From: a virus
Length of the DNA stretch: 46,147 nucleotides
IMG/VR virus record: IMGVR_UViG_3300008262_000290
Coordinates: 1 to 46,147 of that record
Reading direction: 5' to 3' (one strand)
Made by a program: the position numbers and the translations under genes. Positions 16,133-24,397 of this stretch are shown here, one piece after another (the first letter of the stretch is position 1; every line of letters begins with the position of its first letter). Below the pieces are notes generated by a model, which saw nothing but the letters and a program-made list of their open reading frames with translations, ran no database searches and was not told where the DNA came from.

Positions 16133-17998
16133 ATGGCAGATAATACAAGAAAGCCGACACAGCGATATATAAGTGGTAGAGTAAAGATAGCAGGAACTGA
16201 AGCGTTATCTTCAGACCGTCATTTATATGTTCATCCAGGTGAGGTCGAACCCAACTTAGGTTATGTTGGAGAAAAATTAATACCACTTGCTGATAAGTAT
16301 TATCAGTTGATTACCGTTAATAACGGTACAACTTATGATAGATACTGGCAGGAACAGCCTGGTTTACAACCTGGTGGAATAAGTATCTTTGACGAAGGAT
16401 TTCTTGTTGGAACTGCCAATAGTATATCAAAACTAAACTTTGTAGGAACTGGTGTAACTGCCATTGCAAGTGGATCTATTTCTACAATTACAATATCTCC
16501 CAGAGTTACTGTTAGTGCAGAACCACCAAGTGGAGTAAGTCAGGGAGATCTTTGGTGGGATAGTGATGTAGGTGAACTATATCTTTACTATCAGGATGGA
16601 AATAGTGAACAGTGGGTTGAAACATCTGGTGGTAGTGAGACTGTAACTATTAGCGATACTGCTCCAAGTTCTCCAAATATTGGAGACTTATGGTGGGAAA
16701 GTGATACTGGAGATTTAAAAGTATATTATAATGATGGTTCTAGTTCTCAATGGGTATCTGCAAATAGTTCTGATACACTAGTACAAATATCAACATCATC
16801 TCCATCATCACCACAACCAGGCGATCTTTGGTGGAATAGTGAGTCTGGTAACCTTTACGTTTACTATGAAGATGCAGACACATCTCAATGGGTTACGGCA
16901 AGCAATGCTATTGAAGGACCACAAGGATCTACAGGTGCTCAAGGTACTGCTGGACCACAAGGAGCACAAGGTTATCAAGGTGCTCAAGGTGCAGTAGGAG
17001 CACAAGGATCTACAGGTGCTCAAGGTGCTACTGGTGCTCAAGGTTCAGTAGGAGCACAAGGATCTACAGGTGCTCAAGGTGCTCAAGGTACGGCAGGTAC
17101 ATCAGGATCTCAAGGTACTATAGGTGCTCAAGGTGCTCAAGGTGCTCAAGGTCGTCAGGGTGCTGTTGGTGCTCAAGGTGCTACTGGTGCTCAAGGTTCA
17201 GTAGGAGCACAAGGATCTACAGGTGCTCAAGGTACGGCAGGTACATCAGGATCTCAAGGTACTGTAGGTGCTCAAGGTGCACAAGGTTATCAAGGTGTTC
17301 AGGGTGCTGTTGGTGCTCAAGGTGCTCAAGGTGCTACTGGTGCTCAAGGTTCAGTAGGAGCACAAGGATCTACAGGTGCTCAAGGTGCTCAAGGAACCGC
17401 AGGTGCTCAAGGTGCTCAAGGTACGGCAGGTACATCAGGATCTCAAGGTACTATAGGTGCTCAAGGTGCTACTGGTGCTCAAGGTGCTCAAGGAACCGCA
17501 GGTGCATCAGGATCTCAAGGTACTACTGGTGCTCAAGGTGCTCAAGGAACCGCAGGATCTCAAGGTACTATAGGTGCTCAAGGTACTATAGGTGCTCAAG
17601 GTTCAGTAGGAGCACAGGGTGCTCAAGGTCGTCAGGGTGCTACTGGTGCTCAAGGTGCTCAAGGTACGGCAGGTGCTCAAGGATCCGATGGAACAAGACC
17701 TCTAACTGTAACCACAAAATCTTCATCATATGTTTTAGTTGCAGGAGACGCTGGAACTATTATAAGTATAACTGCAGGAGGAGTTACTGTTCCTTCTGAT
17801 ACTTTTACTGCAGGAAATACCGTATTAATTTACAATAACTCCGCTTCTTCACAAACAATCACACAGGGTACTTCTACAACATTAAGACTTCCTGGAACTT
17901 CTGATACTGGCAATAGAACTTTACAGCAAAGAGGTTTGGCAACGGTTTTATGTATAGCAAGTAACGAATTTGTAATTTCTGGTAGCGGATTGTTGTAA
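16133..17998 (+). CDS. collagen-like fibre stalk protein (module 1)
   Basis: A 621-residue protein. Residues 1-125 form an attachment domain (RYISGRVKIAGTEALSSDRH). Residues ~126-260 hold three ~43-residue repeats with GDLWWDSDVGELYLYY, GDLWWESDTGDLKVYY and GDLWWNSESGNLYVYY. Residues ~262-519 form a collagen-like region of about 86 Gly-X-Y triplets, mainly GAQ, GST, GTA and GSQ, with almost no proline. The C-terminal ~95 residues (VTVPSDTFTAGNTVLIYNNS to SGSGLL) form a beta cap shared with the other two stalk genes, likely a trimerisation domain. Role: a trimeric stalk presenting the tip encoded next. Confidence 0.85.
   Translation: MADNTRKPTQRYISGRVKIAGTEALSSDRHLYVHPGEVEPNLGYVGEKLIPLADKYYQLITVNNGTTYDRYWQEQPGLQPGGISIFDEGFLVGTANSISKLNFVGTGVTAIASGSISTITISPRVTVSAEPPSGVSQGDLWWDSDVGELYLYYQDGNSEQWVETSGGSETVTISDTAPSSPNIGDLWWESDTGDLKVYYNDGSSSQWVSANSSDTLVQISTSSPSSPQPGDLWWNSESGNLYVYYEDADTSQWVTASNAIEGPQGSTGAQGTAGPQGAQGYQGAQGAVGAQGSTGAQGATGAQGSVGAQGSTGAQGAQGTAGTSGSQGTIGAQGAQGAQGRQGAVGAQGATGAQGSVGAQGSTGAQGTAGTSGSQGTVGAQGAQGYQGVQGAVGAQGAQGATGAQGSVGAQGSTGAQGAQGTAGAQGAQGTAGTSGSQGTIGAQGATGAQGAQGTAGASGSQGTTGAQGAQGTAGSQGTIGAQGTIGAQGSVGAQGAQGRQGATGAQGAQGTAGAQGSDGTRPLTVTTKSSSYVLVAGDAGTIISITAGGVTVPSDTFTAGNTVLIYNNSASSQTITQGTSTTLRLPGTSDTGNRTLQQRGLATVLCIASNEFVISGSGLL
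16916..17689 (+). repeat. collagen-like Gly-X-Y repeat, ~86 triplets
   Basis: A 774-base tract of 9-base coding units, dominated by variants of GGTGCTCAAGGTGC. Longer blocks (for example GGTTCAGTAGGAGCACAAGG) recur several times, pointing to growth by internal duplication or unequal recombination. Perfect phase is kept throughout. Confidence 0.95.
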
Positions 17999-18001
17999 TT
18001 T

Positions 18002-18862
18002 ATGACTATTGCATCTGTTCCTCATTTACTATCTTCAGAATTAATTCATCACATTACAACCAATCAAGAGAATTTAAATTTACAAACTCTTTTTGGATCA
18101 AGTAAGTATTCAGCAGGTATTAATAAAAGAGTTGTCATTGCTAGTGGAGTTACTATTGGAGCCACGAGCACAGGAAATTATGCTTTAAACATTCCGTCAG
18201 GATTTGGTGGAAGAATACTTTTGGTAAATGAGGGTTCTATTCTTGGTGCTGGTGGTGCCGCAAATAGTGGAACTGGTGGAAATGCTATTAATGCTGGTGC
18301 CTCTAATATTTTCATTGATAATCGTGGCACTATTTCCTCTGGTGGTGGAGGAGGAGGAGTTGGTGGCACTGGTGGTGGAGGATATTATCAATCATCTGGA
18401 GAATCATATTGGGCAAATACTGTTTGTAGCGGAAACAGTATGCCTTGTTATCAATTAAATCCACCACACCCTTGTAACTGTCAAGATGAATGTAGAAGAA
18501 TAAGAGCTTGTGGTGATGGTAGAAACTATACATTATGGGAAAAAGTATGTAAATATTGCTATACAAATACTTACTATACCTCAGGTGGTTCTGGTGGTAA
18601 TGGTGGAAGAGGTGAAGGTTATGATGGTGCTGCTGCATCTGGTTCTTCTGGAAGTGCAGGTGGCACAAATGCTGGTGCTGGTGGAACAGGTGGAACTGGT
18701 GGTTCTTACGGAAACAGTGGTAATACTGGTAACACCGGTGCAAACGGCAACAATGGGTCTGGTGCCGCAGGAACTGCTGGTGGTTTAGCAGGATTTTATA
18801 TCGTTAACAATGGAAATGTTACTTGGGTTGCAAATGGCACAAGAAATGGTAGAATAGGATAA
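18002..18862 (+). CDS. glycine-rich, 8-cysteine fibre tip (module 1)
   Basis: A 286-residue protein directly after stalk gene 1. The N-terminal ~50 residues look like an attachment helix/sheet. Glycine-rich blocks follow (GAGGAANSGTGGNAINAG, SSGGGGGGVGGTGGGG), then a cysteine-rich insert of about 50 residues (residues ~145-195) with eight cysteines (VCSGNSMPC, HPCNCQDEC, RACGDG, VCKYC). More glycine motifs follow (GGSGGNGGRGEG, GNSGNTGNTGANGNNGSG). Glycine-rich blocks joined by variable loops resemble the adhesin gp38 of T2- and S16-like phages, where loops bind receptors. Inferred role: receptor-binding tip, with the cysteine loop folded by disulfides or metal. It is paralogous to the tip at 34448-35626. 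Confidence 0.7.
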   Translation: MTIASVPHLLSSELIHHITTNQENLNLQTLFGSSKYSAGINKRVVIASGVTIGATSTGNYALNIPSGFGGRILLVNEGSILGAGGAANSGTGGNAINAGASNIFIDNRGTISSGGGGGGVGGTGGGGYYQSSGESYWANTVCSGNSMPCYQLNPPHPCNCQDECRRIRACGDGRNYTLWEKVCKYCYTNTYYTSGGSGGNGGRGEGYDGAAASGSSGSAGGTNAGAGGTGGTGGSYGNSGNTGNTGANGNNGSGAAGTAGGLAGFYIVNNGNVTWVANGTRNGRIG

Positions 18863-18864
18863 AT
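18857..18864 (+). promoter_or_regulatory. late promoter
   Basis: GATAAATA overlaps the stop of the glycine-rich tip gene, 24 bases before the next ATG at 18888. Confidence 0.6.
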
Positions 18865-18887
18865 ACTTGTAAATTTATTGATACATA

Positions 18888-19442
18888 ATGAAGTATATAA
18901 TCAAAGAAGTTCTTCCTGGTCAAATCAGGGTTGAGTTTGAAGATAATTCGTGGGCAATCGTGCCTATTGGAGAAAATTTTTCTCTAGAAGATGTTGATGA
19001 CGCAGTATCTTATTATGATCCAGAATTTATACCAGACCCACAAACTTTGATTAATTCGAATGTTTCTGTAGATTTAGAAAGGCAATCTACTAGAAAGGAA
19101 AATTCTGTATTGCCAAATACAATTTTTGAAAAATCTATTCAAACTCAAGCATCAACTAGTGATAATGTTCCAGATGTAGATTTAACACCAATTACAACTG
19201 AATTATATGGCGGTTTACCACTACCAAATTTTCACAAAGACCAAATTATCATATCATATGTAATGGCAGATTACTTTATCAAGAAAAATGATGATTATAG
19301 ATTGAAAGAAGAGTTGGATAAGAAAATTGAGGAATATGTCGTAACAAATAGTATTACTGTTGAAGATGCAATAGAAAGTTTAATTTTTGAAAATGATGAT
19401 TTAATCGTAGAACTTGCAGAGGAGCAATTGAAAAATGAATGA
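18888..19442 (+). CDS. acidic protein of unknown function
   Basis: A 184-residue acidic protein: KYIIKEVLPGQIRVEFEDNS, WAIVPIGENFSLEDVDDAVS, then a polar middle and a helical C-terminus (YRLKEELDKKIEEYVVTNSI). It has its own late promoter. The N-terminal part looks like a small beta domain of the kind found at starts of cyanophage fibre-associated proteins. Its end overlaps the following 51-aa zinc-ribbon gene by 8 bases, so the two are probably co-translated. No function can be named; a fibre chaperone is one option by location only. Confidence 0.7.
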   Translation: MKYIIKEVLPGQIRVEFEDNSWAIVPIGENFSLEDVDDAVSYYDPEFIPDPQTLINSNVSVDLERQSTRKENSVLPNTIFEKSIQTQASTSDNVPDVDLTPITTELYGGLPLPNFHKDQIIISYVMADYFIKKNDDYRLKEELDKKIEEYVVTNSITVEDAIESLIFENDDLIVELAEEQLKNE

Positions 19443-19590
19443 AAAAATTCAGTTAGCTGTTGATAGAATGAAACTTTGCTTACAGTGCGAACATTTCTTC
19501 AAACCAACTAGACAGTGTAAGAAGTGTGGGTGTTTTATGCCGATTAAGGTAAGACTTAGCAATTCTTCGTGTCCTGTTGGGAAATGGTAG
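19435..19590 (+). CDS. small zinc-ribbon protein
   Basis: A 51-residue protein with four-cysteine zinc-ribbon spacing: LCLQCEHF, then RQCKKCGCF, then SSCPVGKW. The CxxC...CxxCxC...CPxGKW pattern also occurs in the 121-aa protein at 35654-36019, so the two are paralogues. It starts inside the end of the upstream gene (8-base overlap, GAGGAG ribosome site nearby). Such mini-ribbons are common next to cyanophage fibre genes; their role is not known to me. Zinc binding is inferred from the cysteines. Confidence 0.75.
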   Translation: MNEKIQLAVDRMKLCLQCEHFFKPTRQCKKCGCFMPIKVRLSNSSCPVGKW

Positions 19591-19689
19591 TTTATTGTTG
19601 ATGATAAAAATCTTAATTAATATTAACTAAAGTGATTGGTTGGCAAAAAAGTTACAGATTTAATGTTGCATTTCTAATTACATGCTAAG

Positions 19690-19697
19690 AATAAATA
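19690..19697 (+). promoter_or_regulatory. late promoter for module 2
   Basis: AATAAATA, 17 bases before the ATG of the second stalk gene, followed by TAAAAACCGT. The same promoter-plus-leader arrangement recurs at 32773-32799. The 124-base gap 19591-19714 holds nothing else I can identify. Confidence 0.65.
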
Positions 19698-19714
19698 TCT
19701 AAAAACCGTAGATA

Positions 19715-20488
19715 ATGGCTGCATTAAATTTTCCTGCTAGTCCTACTTTAAATGATGAGTATAACGCTAATGGTGCTACTTGGCGTTGGAATGGAACTGC
19801 TTGGGTAAGACTTGGTGATCCTGGAGCACAAGGTGCTCAAGGTTCCACAGGTGCTACTGGTGCTCAAGGTGCTCAAGGGACCGCTGGTGCTCAAGGTGCT
19901 GTAGGGGCTCAAGGTGCTCAAGGTTCCACAGGTGCTACTGGTGCTCAAGGTTCCACAGGTGCTACTGGCGCACAAGGTTCAGTAGGAGCACAAGGAACCG
20001 CTGGTGCTCAAGGTGCTACTGGTGCTACTGGTGCTCAGGGTGCTGTAGGTGCTACTGGTGCTCAGGGTGCTGCAGGTGCATCAGGATCTCAAGGTACTAT
20101 AGGTGCTCAAGGTGCTACTGGTGCTCAGGGTGCTGTAGGTGCTACTGGTGCTCAAGGTGCTCAAGGTGTACAGGGTTCACCTGGAACTCTAACTCTTAAT
20201 GAAAAGTCTTCAAATTATACATTAGTAGCATCAGATAATAGTAAAATTATTTCAATTACTGCAGCAATTAGTATCACCGTTCCATCTGGAGTATTTTCTG
20301 CTGGAGATACTGTAACCATAGTAAATAACACAAATGCAACCAGATCAATAGTTCAAGGATCTGGTGTTACTATGTACACTGCAGGAACTTCTACTACAGG
20401 AAATAAATCTTTAATTCAAAGAGGAATTGCTACGGTAATTTGCGTATCTTCCGATACTTTTTTCATTAGTGGAGCTGGTCTTGTATAA
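19715..20488 (+). CDS. collagen-like fibre stalk protein (module 2)
   Basis: A 257-residue protein. A short N-terminal head ([20 protein letters not shown] then [13 protein letters not shown]) is followed by about 40 uninterrupted Gly-X-Y triplets (residues 37-156, mostly GAQ, GAT and GST). A ~95-residue C-terminal beta cap runs from [16 protein letters not shown] to FFISGAGLV. The NG.W.WNGTAW.R head is shared with module 3 and replaces the long head of module 1. The stop overlaps the start of the tip gene (TAATG), so stalk and tip are probably translated together. Confidence 0.85.
   Translation: MAALNFPASPTLNDEYNANGATWRWNGTAWVRLGDPGAQGAQGSTGATGAQGAQGTAGAQGAVGAQGAQGSTGATGAQGSTGATGAQGSVGAQGTAGAQGATGATGAQGAVGATGAQGAAGASGSQGTIGAQGATGAQGAVGATGAQGAQGVQGSPGTLTLNEKSSNYTLVASDNSKIISITAAISITVPSGVFSAGDTVTIVNNTNATRSIVQGSGVTMYTAGTSTTGNKSLIQRGIATVICVSSDTFFISGAGLV
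19823..20182 (+). repeat. collagen-like Gly-X-Y repeat, 40 triplets
   Basis: A 360-base tract of 9-base units encoding [12 protein letters not shown] and GSP triplets in unbroken phase. It shares near-identical blocks with the tracts at 16916 and 22689. Confidence 0.95.
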
Positions 20489-22551
20489 TGGGTCATCCAC
20501 AACAATATACAATATTTAATACTCAACTGAATGATCTTCCGTCGTTGGAGAATTGTATTTATTATTATAATATTAGTAGTGTGTATGGGATATATAACAG
20601 ACCTAATGGAAATATTTTACAAAGTCTTGCACCTGGACATCCCTTTGCTGTAAATGCAGGATCTAGTAATCGTAATGGTTCTAGGTTTGGTCAAACTGAA
20701 ACTCCATATAATTATTATCCAACTTTATCCAGTAATTCTAATGGAGAATATTTGGATATGTCTGTGAATAATAATTGGAATCCTGATACTTCTGGAGTTC
20801 TTGCTGGTTTTGTTGGTCCAGCAATTGGCGCTAAAAACCAAATGAATTGGCCAAATAGTAGTATGACATTTACATTTTGGGTTACTTATGAACACAATAA
20901 TATTGCAAAACAAGCTTTAATGGGAGTAGATACAATTCCAAGTTCTGGTCAAAGATATGTTGGATTTTATTTTGTTTCTGGAAAACTTGTATACACTAGT
21001 TATGATTATACAGCAGGATGGCAAGAAGAACATACATTTGACTATACTTTTTCAACTTCAGTTCTGTATAATATAACTATAACATTCAATTCTTCTGGTG
21101 TAATTAGTTTATATGTGAATGGAACCTTTGAAGATAATTATACTGAGACTGAATCTGTCAATACTCCAGTAGGATCTAGAACTGGATATGGTGTAAGTGC
21201 TGATGTTTATGGTGATGGTGCCTTTAGTGGAAAATACTATAAATCGGCAGCGTGGGCAACACTTTTAAATTCTACTCAAATTACAGAAGTTTATGATGCT
21301 GGACCTGGAGTTAATCCAGATTCTTCGTATTGGATAAGTAGTGTTGGTTATAGTAGTCTTGAGAGAGGTACTGCTGGTGTATATTATGATGGACATTACT
21401 ATGGTTTTGGTGATACAAATAGGGGAAGTGGTGGACATGATGATTGGTTTATCTATAAAATAAATGAATATGGTGCGATTGTTTGGCAAAAATATATTGG
21501 TGCTGGTAATTATGAATATGGTCTTGGAATAGATATTGATTCTAGTGGTAATATTTACATCTTTGGTGCTCAGTCATCGGAATTATACAAACCGTTCTGG
21601 ACAATGCAATTAAGCTCTTCGACTGGAGCAATTCAATGGCAAAGACAAATTACAACAGGATATGCTAATAATGTAGCTTATGATTTAAGATGTGATTCAA
21701 GTGGAAATGTTTATTGGACTGGATACGTCAATTCTCCAGCAACTGCCGGTAATGAACAAATGTATCTTGTAAAATATAATTCTTCAGGAACTTTACAGTG
21801 GACTAAAACATCAGGTACTGGTTACTCTGGAATGGTTGTTTTTGTAGATAGAACAACTGATGATGTTTATGTTGGATTTGGTAATAATGTTTCTCATTTC
21901 AATTCATCGGGAACTCTTCAAAAGACGGTACAGTTTTCTACAATACTTTCCAATAGTGGAATTAGAGGATTATGTGTTGATAGTAGTGGAAATATATTTG
22001 TGGGTGCTATTGATAGTAATAATGATGGATATGTATTGAAAACAAATTCTTCTGGCGTAATTCAATGGCAGATTAAGCATAGCTCTGAAAGTAGAATCTA
22101 TGCTACAGCAATGACTTTGGATGATGATGGCAATCTTTACGTTGGAGGATCTCTTCTACAAACAAGTCCATCAGTTGTTCTCAGGTCTTTTCTTTTTAAA
22201 TATAACCAATCCAATGGAAACATTTCTTGGAAGAGATCTATATCCCATTCAACTAATTTTGTACAAAGTAATTCTCACCATCTTTATGTTGTTAGAAATA
22301 GTATTTACTTTGTTGGTATGAATCAGTCTACTGCTGGAAATTGGGATCATATGGTAGCAAAACTTCCAATAGATGGTTCTTTTACTGGAACGTATGGTGG
22401 ATTTACGTTAGCATCTTATACAACAACTGATTCTACTCCAACTATTACATCTTCAACACCAAGTCTATCCTTTGGAACACTTGGATCATCAAGCACATCA
22501 TCACTTTCAATATCAGATGCTTCTGCTACTCAAATTATTCGGTACTTATAA
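20488..22551 (+). CDS. LamG-like plus beta-propeller fibre tip (module 2)
   Basis: A 687-residue protein after stalk gene 2. Residues ~25-270 look like a concanavalin/LamG jelly-roll: SSMTFTFWVTYEHNNI, RYVGFYFVSGKLVYTSYD, NITITFNSSGVISLYVNGTF. Residues ~275-630 contain about seven repeats with the beta-propeller signature DSSGN(I/V)Y, for example IDIDSSGNIYIFGAQSS with GAIQWQRQ, CDSSGNVYWTGYV with GTLQWTK, and CVDSSGNIFVGA with GVIQWQ. The end is serine/threonine-rich. A lectin-like domain plus a seven-bladed propeller suggests carbohydrate binding at the fibre tip. It is unrelated to the glycine-rich tips of modules 1 and 3. Confidence 0.7.
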   Translation: MGHPQQYTIFNTQLNDLPSLENCIYYYNISSVYGIYNRPNGNILQSLAPGHPFAVNAGSSNRNGSRFGQTETPYNYYPTLSSNSNGEYLDMSVNNNWNPDTSGVLAGFVGPAIGAKNQMNWPNSSMTFTFWVTYEHNNIAKQALMGVDTIPSSGQRYVGFYFVSGKLVYTSYDYTAGWQEEHTFDYTFSTSVLYNITITFNSSGVISLYVNGTFEDNYTETESVNTPVGSRTGYGVSADVYGDGAFSGKYYKSAAWATLLNSTQITEVYDAGPGVNPDSSYWISSVGYSSLERGTAGVYYDGHYYGFGDTNRGSGGHDDWFIYKINEYGAIVWQKYIGAGNYEYGLGIDIDSSGNIYIFGAQSSELYKPFWTMQLSSSTGAIQWQRQITTGYANNVAYDLRCDSSGNVYWTGYVNSPATAGNEQMYLVKYNSSGTLQWTKTSGTGYSGMVVFVDRTTDDVYVGFGNNVSHFNSSGTLQKTVQFSTILSNSGIRGLCVDSSGNIFVGAIDSNNDGYVLKTNSSGVIQWQIKHSSESRIYATAMTLDDDGNLYVGGSLLQTSPSVVLRSFLFKYNQSNGNISWKRSISHSTNFVQSNSHHLYVVRNSIYFVGMNQSTAGNWDHMVAKLPIDGSFTGTYGGFTLASYTTTDSTPTITSSTPSLSFGTLGSSSTSSLSISDASATQIIRYL

Positions 22552-22556
22552 TCTAG

Positions 22557-22564
22557 AATAAATA
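22557..22564 (+). promoter_or_regulatory. late promoter for module 3
   Basis: AATAAATA six bases after the propeller tip stop and 20 bases before the ATG of the third stalk gene. Confidence 0.6.
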
Positions 22565-22583
22565 ATCAAAAAGTTTGTAATAA

Positions 22584-23531
22584 ATGGCGCTAGATTTTCC
22601 ATCCAGCCCTAGTTTAAACGATTATTATGTCGCCAATGGGCGTAGGTGGCAATGGAATGGGACTGCCTGGCAACGAATACCAGACCCTGGAGCACAAGGT
22701 GTTCAAGGTTCCACAGGTACTACTGGTGCTCAAGGTGCTCAAGGTGCCACTGGATCTGGTGCTCAAGGAACCGCTGGTGCTCAAGGAACCGCTGGTGCTC
22801 AAGGATCTACAGGTGCTCAAGGTGCCACTGGATCTGGTGCTCAAGGATCTACAGGTGCTCAAGGTGCTACTGGTGCTCAAGGAACTCAAGGTAGTATAGG
22901 TTCAACAGGTGCTCAAGGTTCTACTGGAGCAACTGGAGCACAGGGTGCAACAGGTTCTACTGGAGCACAAGGAAGTACAGGAGCAACAGGTGCACAGGGT
23001 GCAACAGGTTCTACAGGTGCTCAAGGTGCTCAAGGTTCCACAGGTGCTACTGGTGCTCAAGGAGCACAAGGATCTACAGGTGCTCAAGGTTCCACAGGTG
23101 CTACTGGTGCTCAAGGAGCACAAGGATCTACAGGTGCTCAAGGTTCCACAGGTGCTACTGGTGCTCAAGGTGCTCAAGGTTCCACAGGTGCTACTGGCGC
23201 ACAGGGTGCACAAGGTGTTGCTGGACCATCAACAATTCCTCAAAATTCCCAAACAACAGGATACACTTTGGTATCTGGTGATGTTGGAAAGCATATATCA
23301 ATAACTACTGGTGGAGTTACTGTTCCAAACTCAGTGTTTAATGTTGGAGATGCGGTGTCTATATATAATAATTCTGGTAGTAATCAAACAATTACTCAAG
23401 GAGCATCTACTACTTTACGTTCAGCAGGAACGGCAAATACAGGAAACAGAACATTAGCACAATATGGAGTATGTACAATTTTGTGTGTAGGGTCTAATAC
23501 ATTTGTAATATTTGGAGCAGGATTAACATAA
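22584..23531 (+). CDS. collagen-like fibre stalk protein (module 3)
   Basis: A 315-residue protein with the same short head as module 2 ([27 protein letters not shown]). Its collagen-like region covers residues 36-216, about 59 triplets with two breaks where GATGS runs straight into GAQ. The shared C-terminal beta cap runs from [18 protein letters not shown] to FVIFGAGLT. The breaks may mark kinks in the stalk. The tip gene follows after one base. Stalk length differs between the three modules (86, 40 and 59 triplets), so tips would sit at different distances from the baseplate. Confidence 0.85.
   Translation: MALDFPSSPSLNDYYVANGRRWQWNGTAWQRIPDPGAQGVQGSTGTTGAQGAQGATGSGAQGTAGAQGTAGAQGSTGAQGATGSGAQGSTGAQGATGAQGTQGSIGSTGAQGSTGATGAQGATGSTGAQGSTGATGAQGATGSTGAQGAQGSTGATGAQGAQGSTGAQGSTGATGAQGAQGSTGAQGSTGATGAQGAQGSTGATGAQGAQGVAGPSTIPQNSQTTGYTLVSGDVGKHISITTGGVTVPNSVFNVGDAVSIYNNSGSNQTITQGASTTLRSAGTANTGNRTLAQYGVCTILCVGSNTFVIFGAGLT
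22689..23231 (+). repeat. collagen-like repeat with two interruptions
   Basis: A 543-base tract encoding GAQ, GST, GAT and GTA triplets. Two GS-GAQ interruptions break the 3-residue period without shifting the reading frame. Blocks of about 30-50 bases recur (for example GGAGCACAAGGATCTACAGG), so it is recombination-prone. Confidence 0.95.
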
Positions 23532-23532
23532 T

Positions 23533-24384
23533 ATGTCTATTATTCAATCATTTTTTATGGGATCATCTTCATCACCATTGAGTGTTGAAGTTCTTATGAT
23601 GGGTGGTGGTGGTGGAGCATCATCTCTTCTAGCAATTAATCCTATTGCTAGAGATGACGATGTTTATTGGCCAAATTACTATGGAGGCGGCGGGGGTGGT
23701 GCTGGGGGATTATATATTTACTCGGCAACATTAAATCCTGGAAGCAGTTCTACAGTCACAATTGGTGGAGGTGGAAGTGGTTCTGCCGATGGATCTCCAA
23801 CTTCATTTACTGGTGCTTCTAATGCTGTTGGTGGTGGATATGGAGCAGCAAGTGATACTGGTGTAGCCTGGACAGGCCGACCTGGTGGATCTGGAAGTGG
23901 TGGTAGCAGTGGTGGCGCCGGCGGATCCGGAACTTCTGGTCAAGGAAATTCTGGTGGATCATCCACTAGTAACGCGCAATGGGGAGCAGGAGGTGGTGGA
24001 GGAAAAGGTGGTGCTGGTAGTCCAGGACCATATCCTGTCGGTGGTGCTGGAGGACCTGGTTATGATTTAGCAACTTTTAGAGGAGGGACTTCACTAACAG
24101 TTGCTTTTGGAGGGGGTGGTGCCGGATGGAGTAGTGTCGGAAATAATGGTGATGGAACCACGACTCAATCACCTGCTTCTAATACAGGGGGTGGTGCTAG
24201 AAATGCTATCGGAAATTACTTGGGCCCTGCAGGTACTTTCTCTGGTGGATCAGGAAGAGTCATCGTTCGCTATGCTGGATCTACACAAAGAGCAACAGGA
24301 GGAACTGTAACAACAGCGACTGTTGGTGGATCTCCTTATACTATTCACGATTTCACCGCAAATGGTACATTCTCTGTAACTTAA
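23533..24384 (+). CDS. glycine-rich fibre tip (module 3)
   Basis: A 283-residue protein rich in poly-glycine blocks: VEVLMMGGGGGASSLL, YGGGGGGAGGLYIYSA, NPGSSSTVTIGGGGSG, GGSGSGGSSGGAGGSG. It ends in a distinct domain (GGSGRVIVRYAGSTQRA then YTIHDFTANGTFSV) found at the end of many glycine-rich phage tail proteins. It has no cysteines, unlike the tips at 18002 and 34448. The poly-glycine blocks likely pack as a polyglycine-II sandwich carrying variable loops (YWPNYY, TGRPGG, SPGPYPVG) that contact the receptor. Placement right after a collagen stalk supports a tip role. Confidence 0.7.
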   Translation: MSIIQSFFMGSSSSPLSVEVLMMGGGGGASSLLAINPIARDDDVYWPNYYGGGGGGAGGLYIYSATLNPGSSSTVTIGGGGSGSADGSPTSFTGASNAVGGGYGAASDTGVAWTGRPGGSGSGGSSGGAGGSGTSGQGNSGGSSTSNAQWGAGGGGGKGGAGSPGPYPVGGAGGPGYDLATFRGGTSLTVAFGGGGAGWSSVGNNGDGTTTQSPASNTGGGARNAIGNYLGPAGTFSGGSGRVIVRYAGSTQRATGGTVTTATVGGSPYTIHDFTANGTFSVT

Positions 24385-24397
24385 TATAGTAATAATT

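Noticed and set aside
22902-23213. Cysteine/serine-rich minus-strand frame over collagen repeats
   Set aside because: It is the complement of GAQ/GST repeat codons; similar shadows appear at 16808-17041 and 19748-19975.
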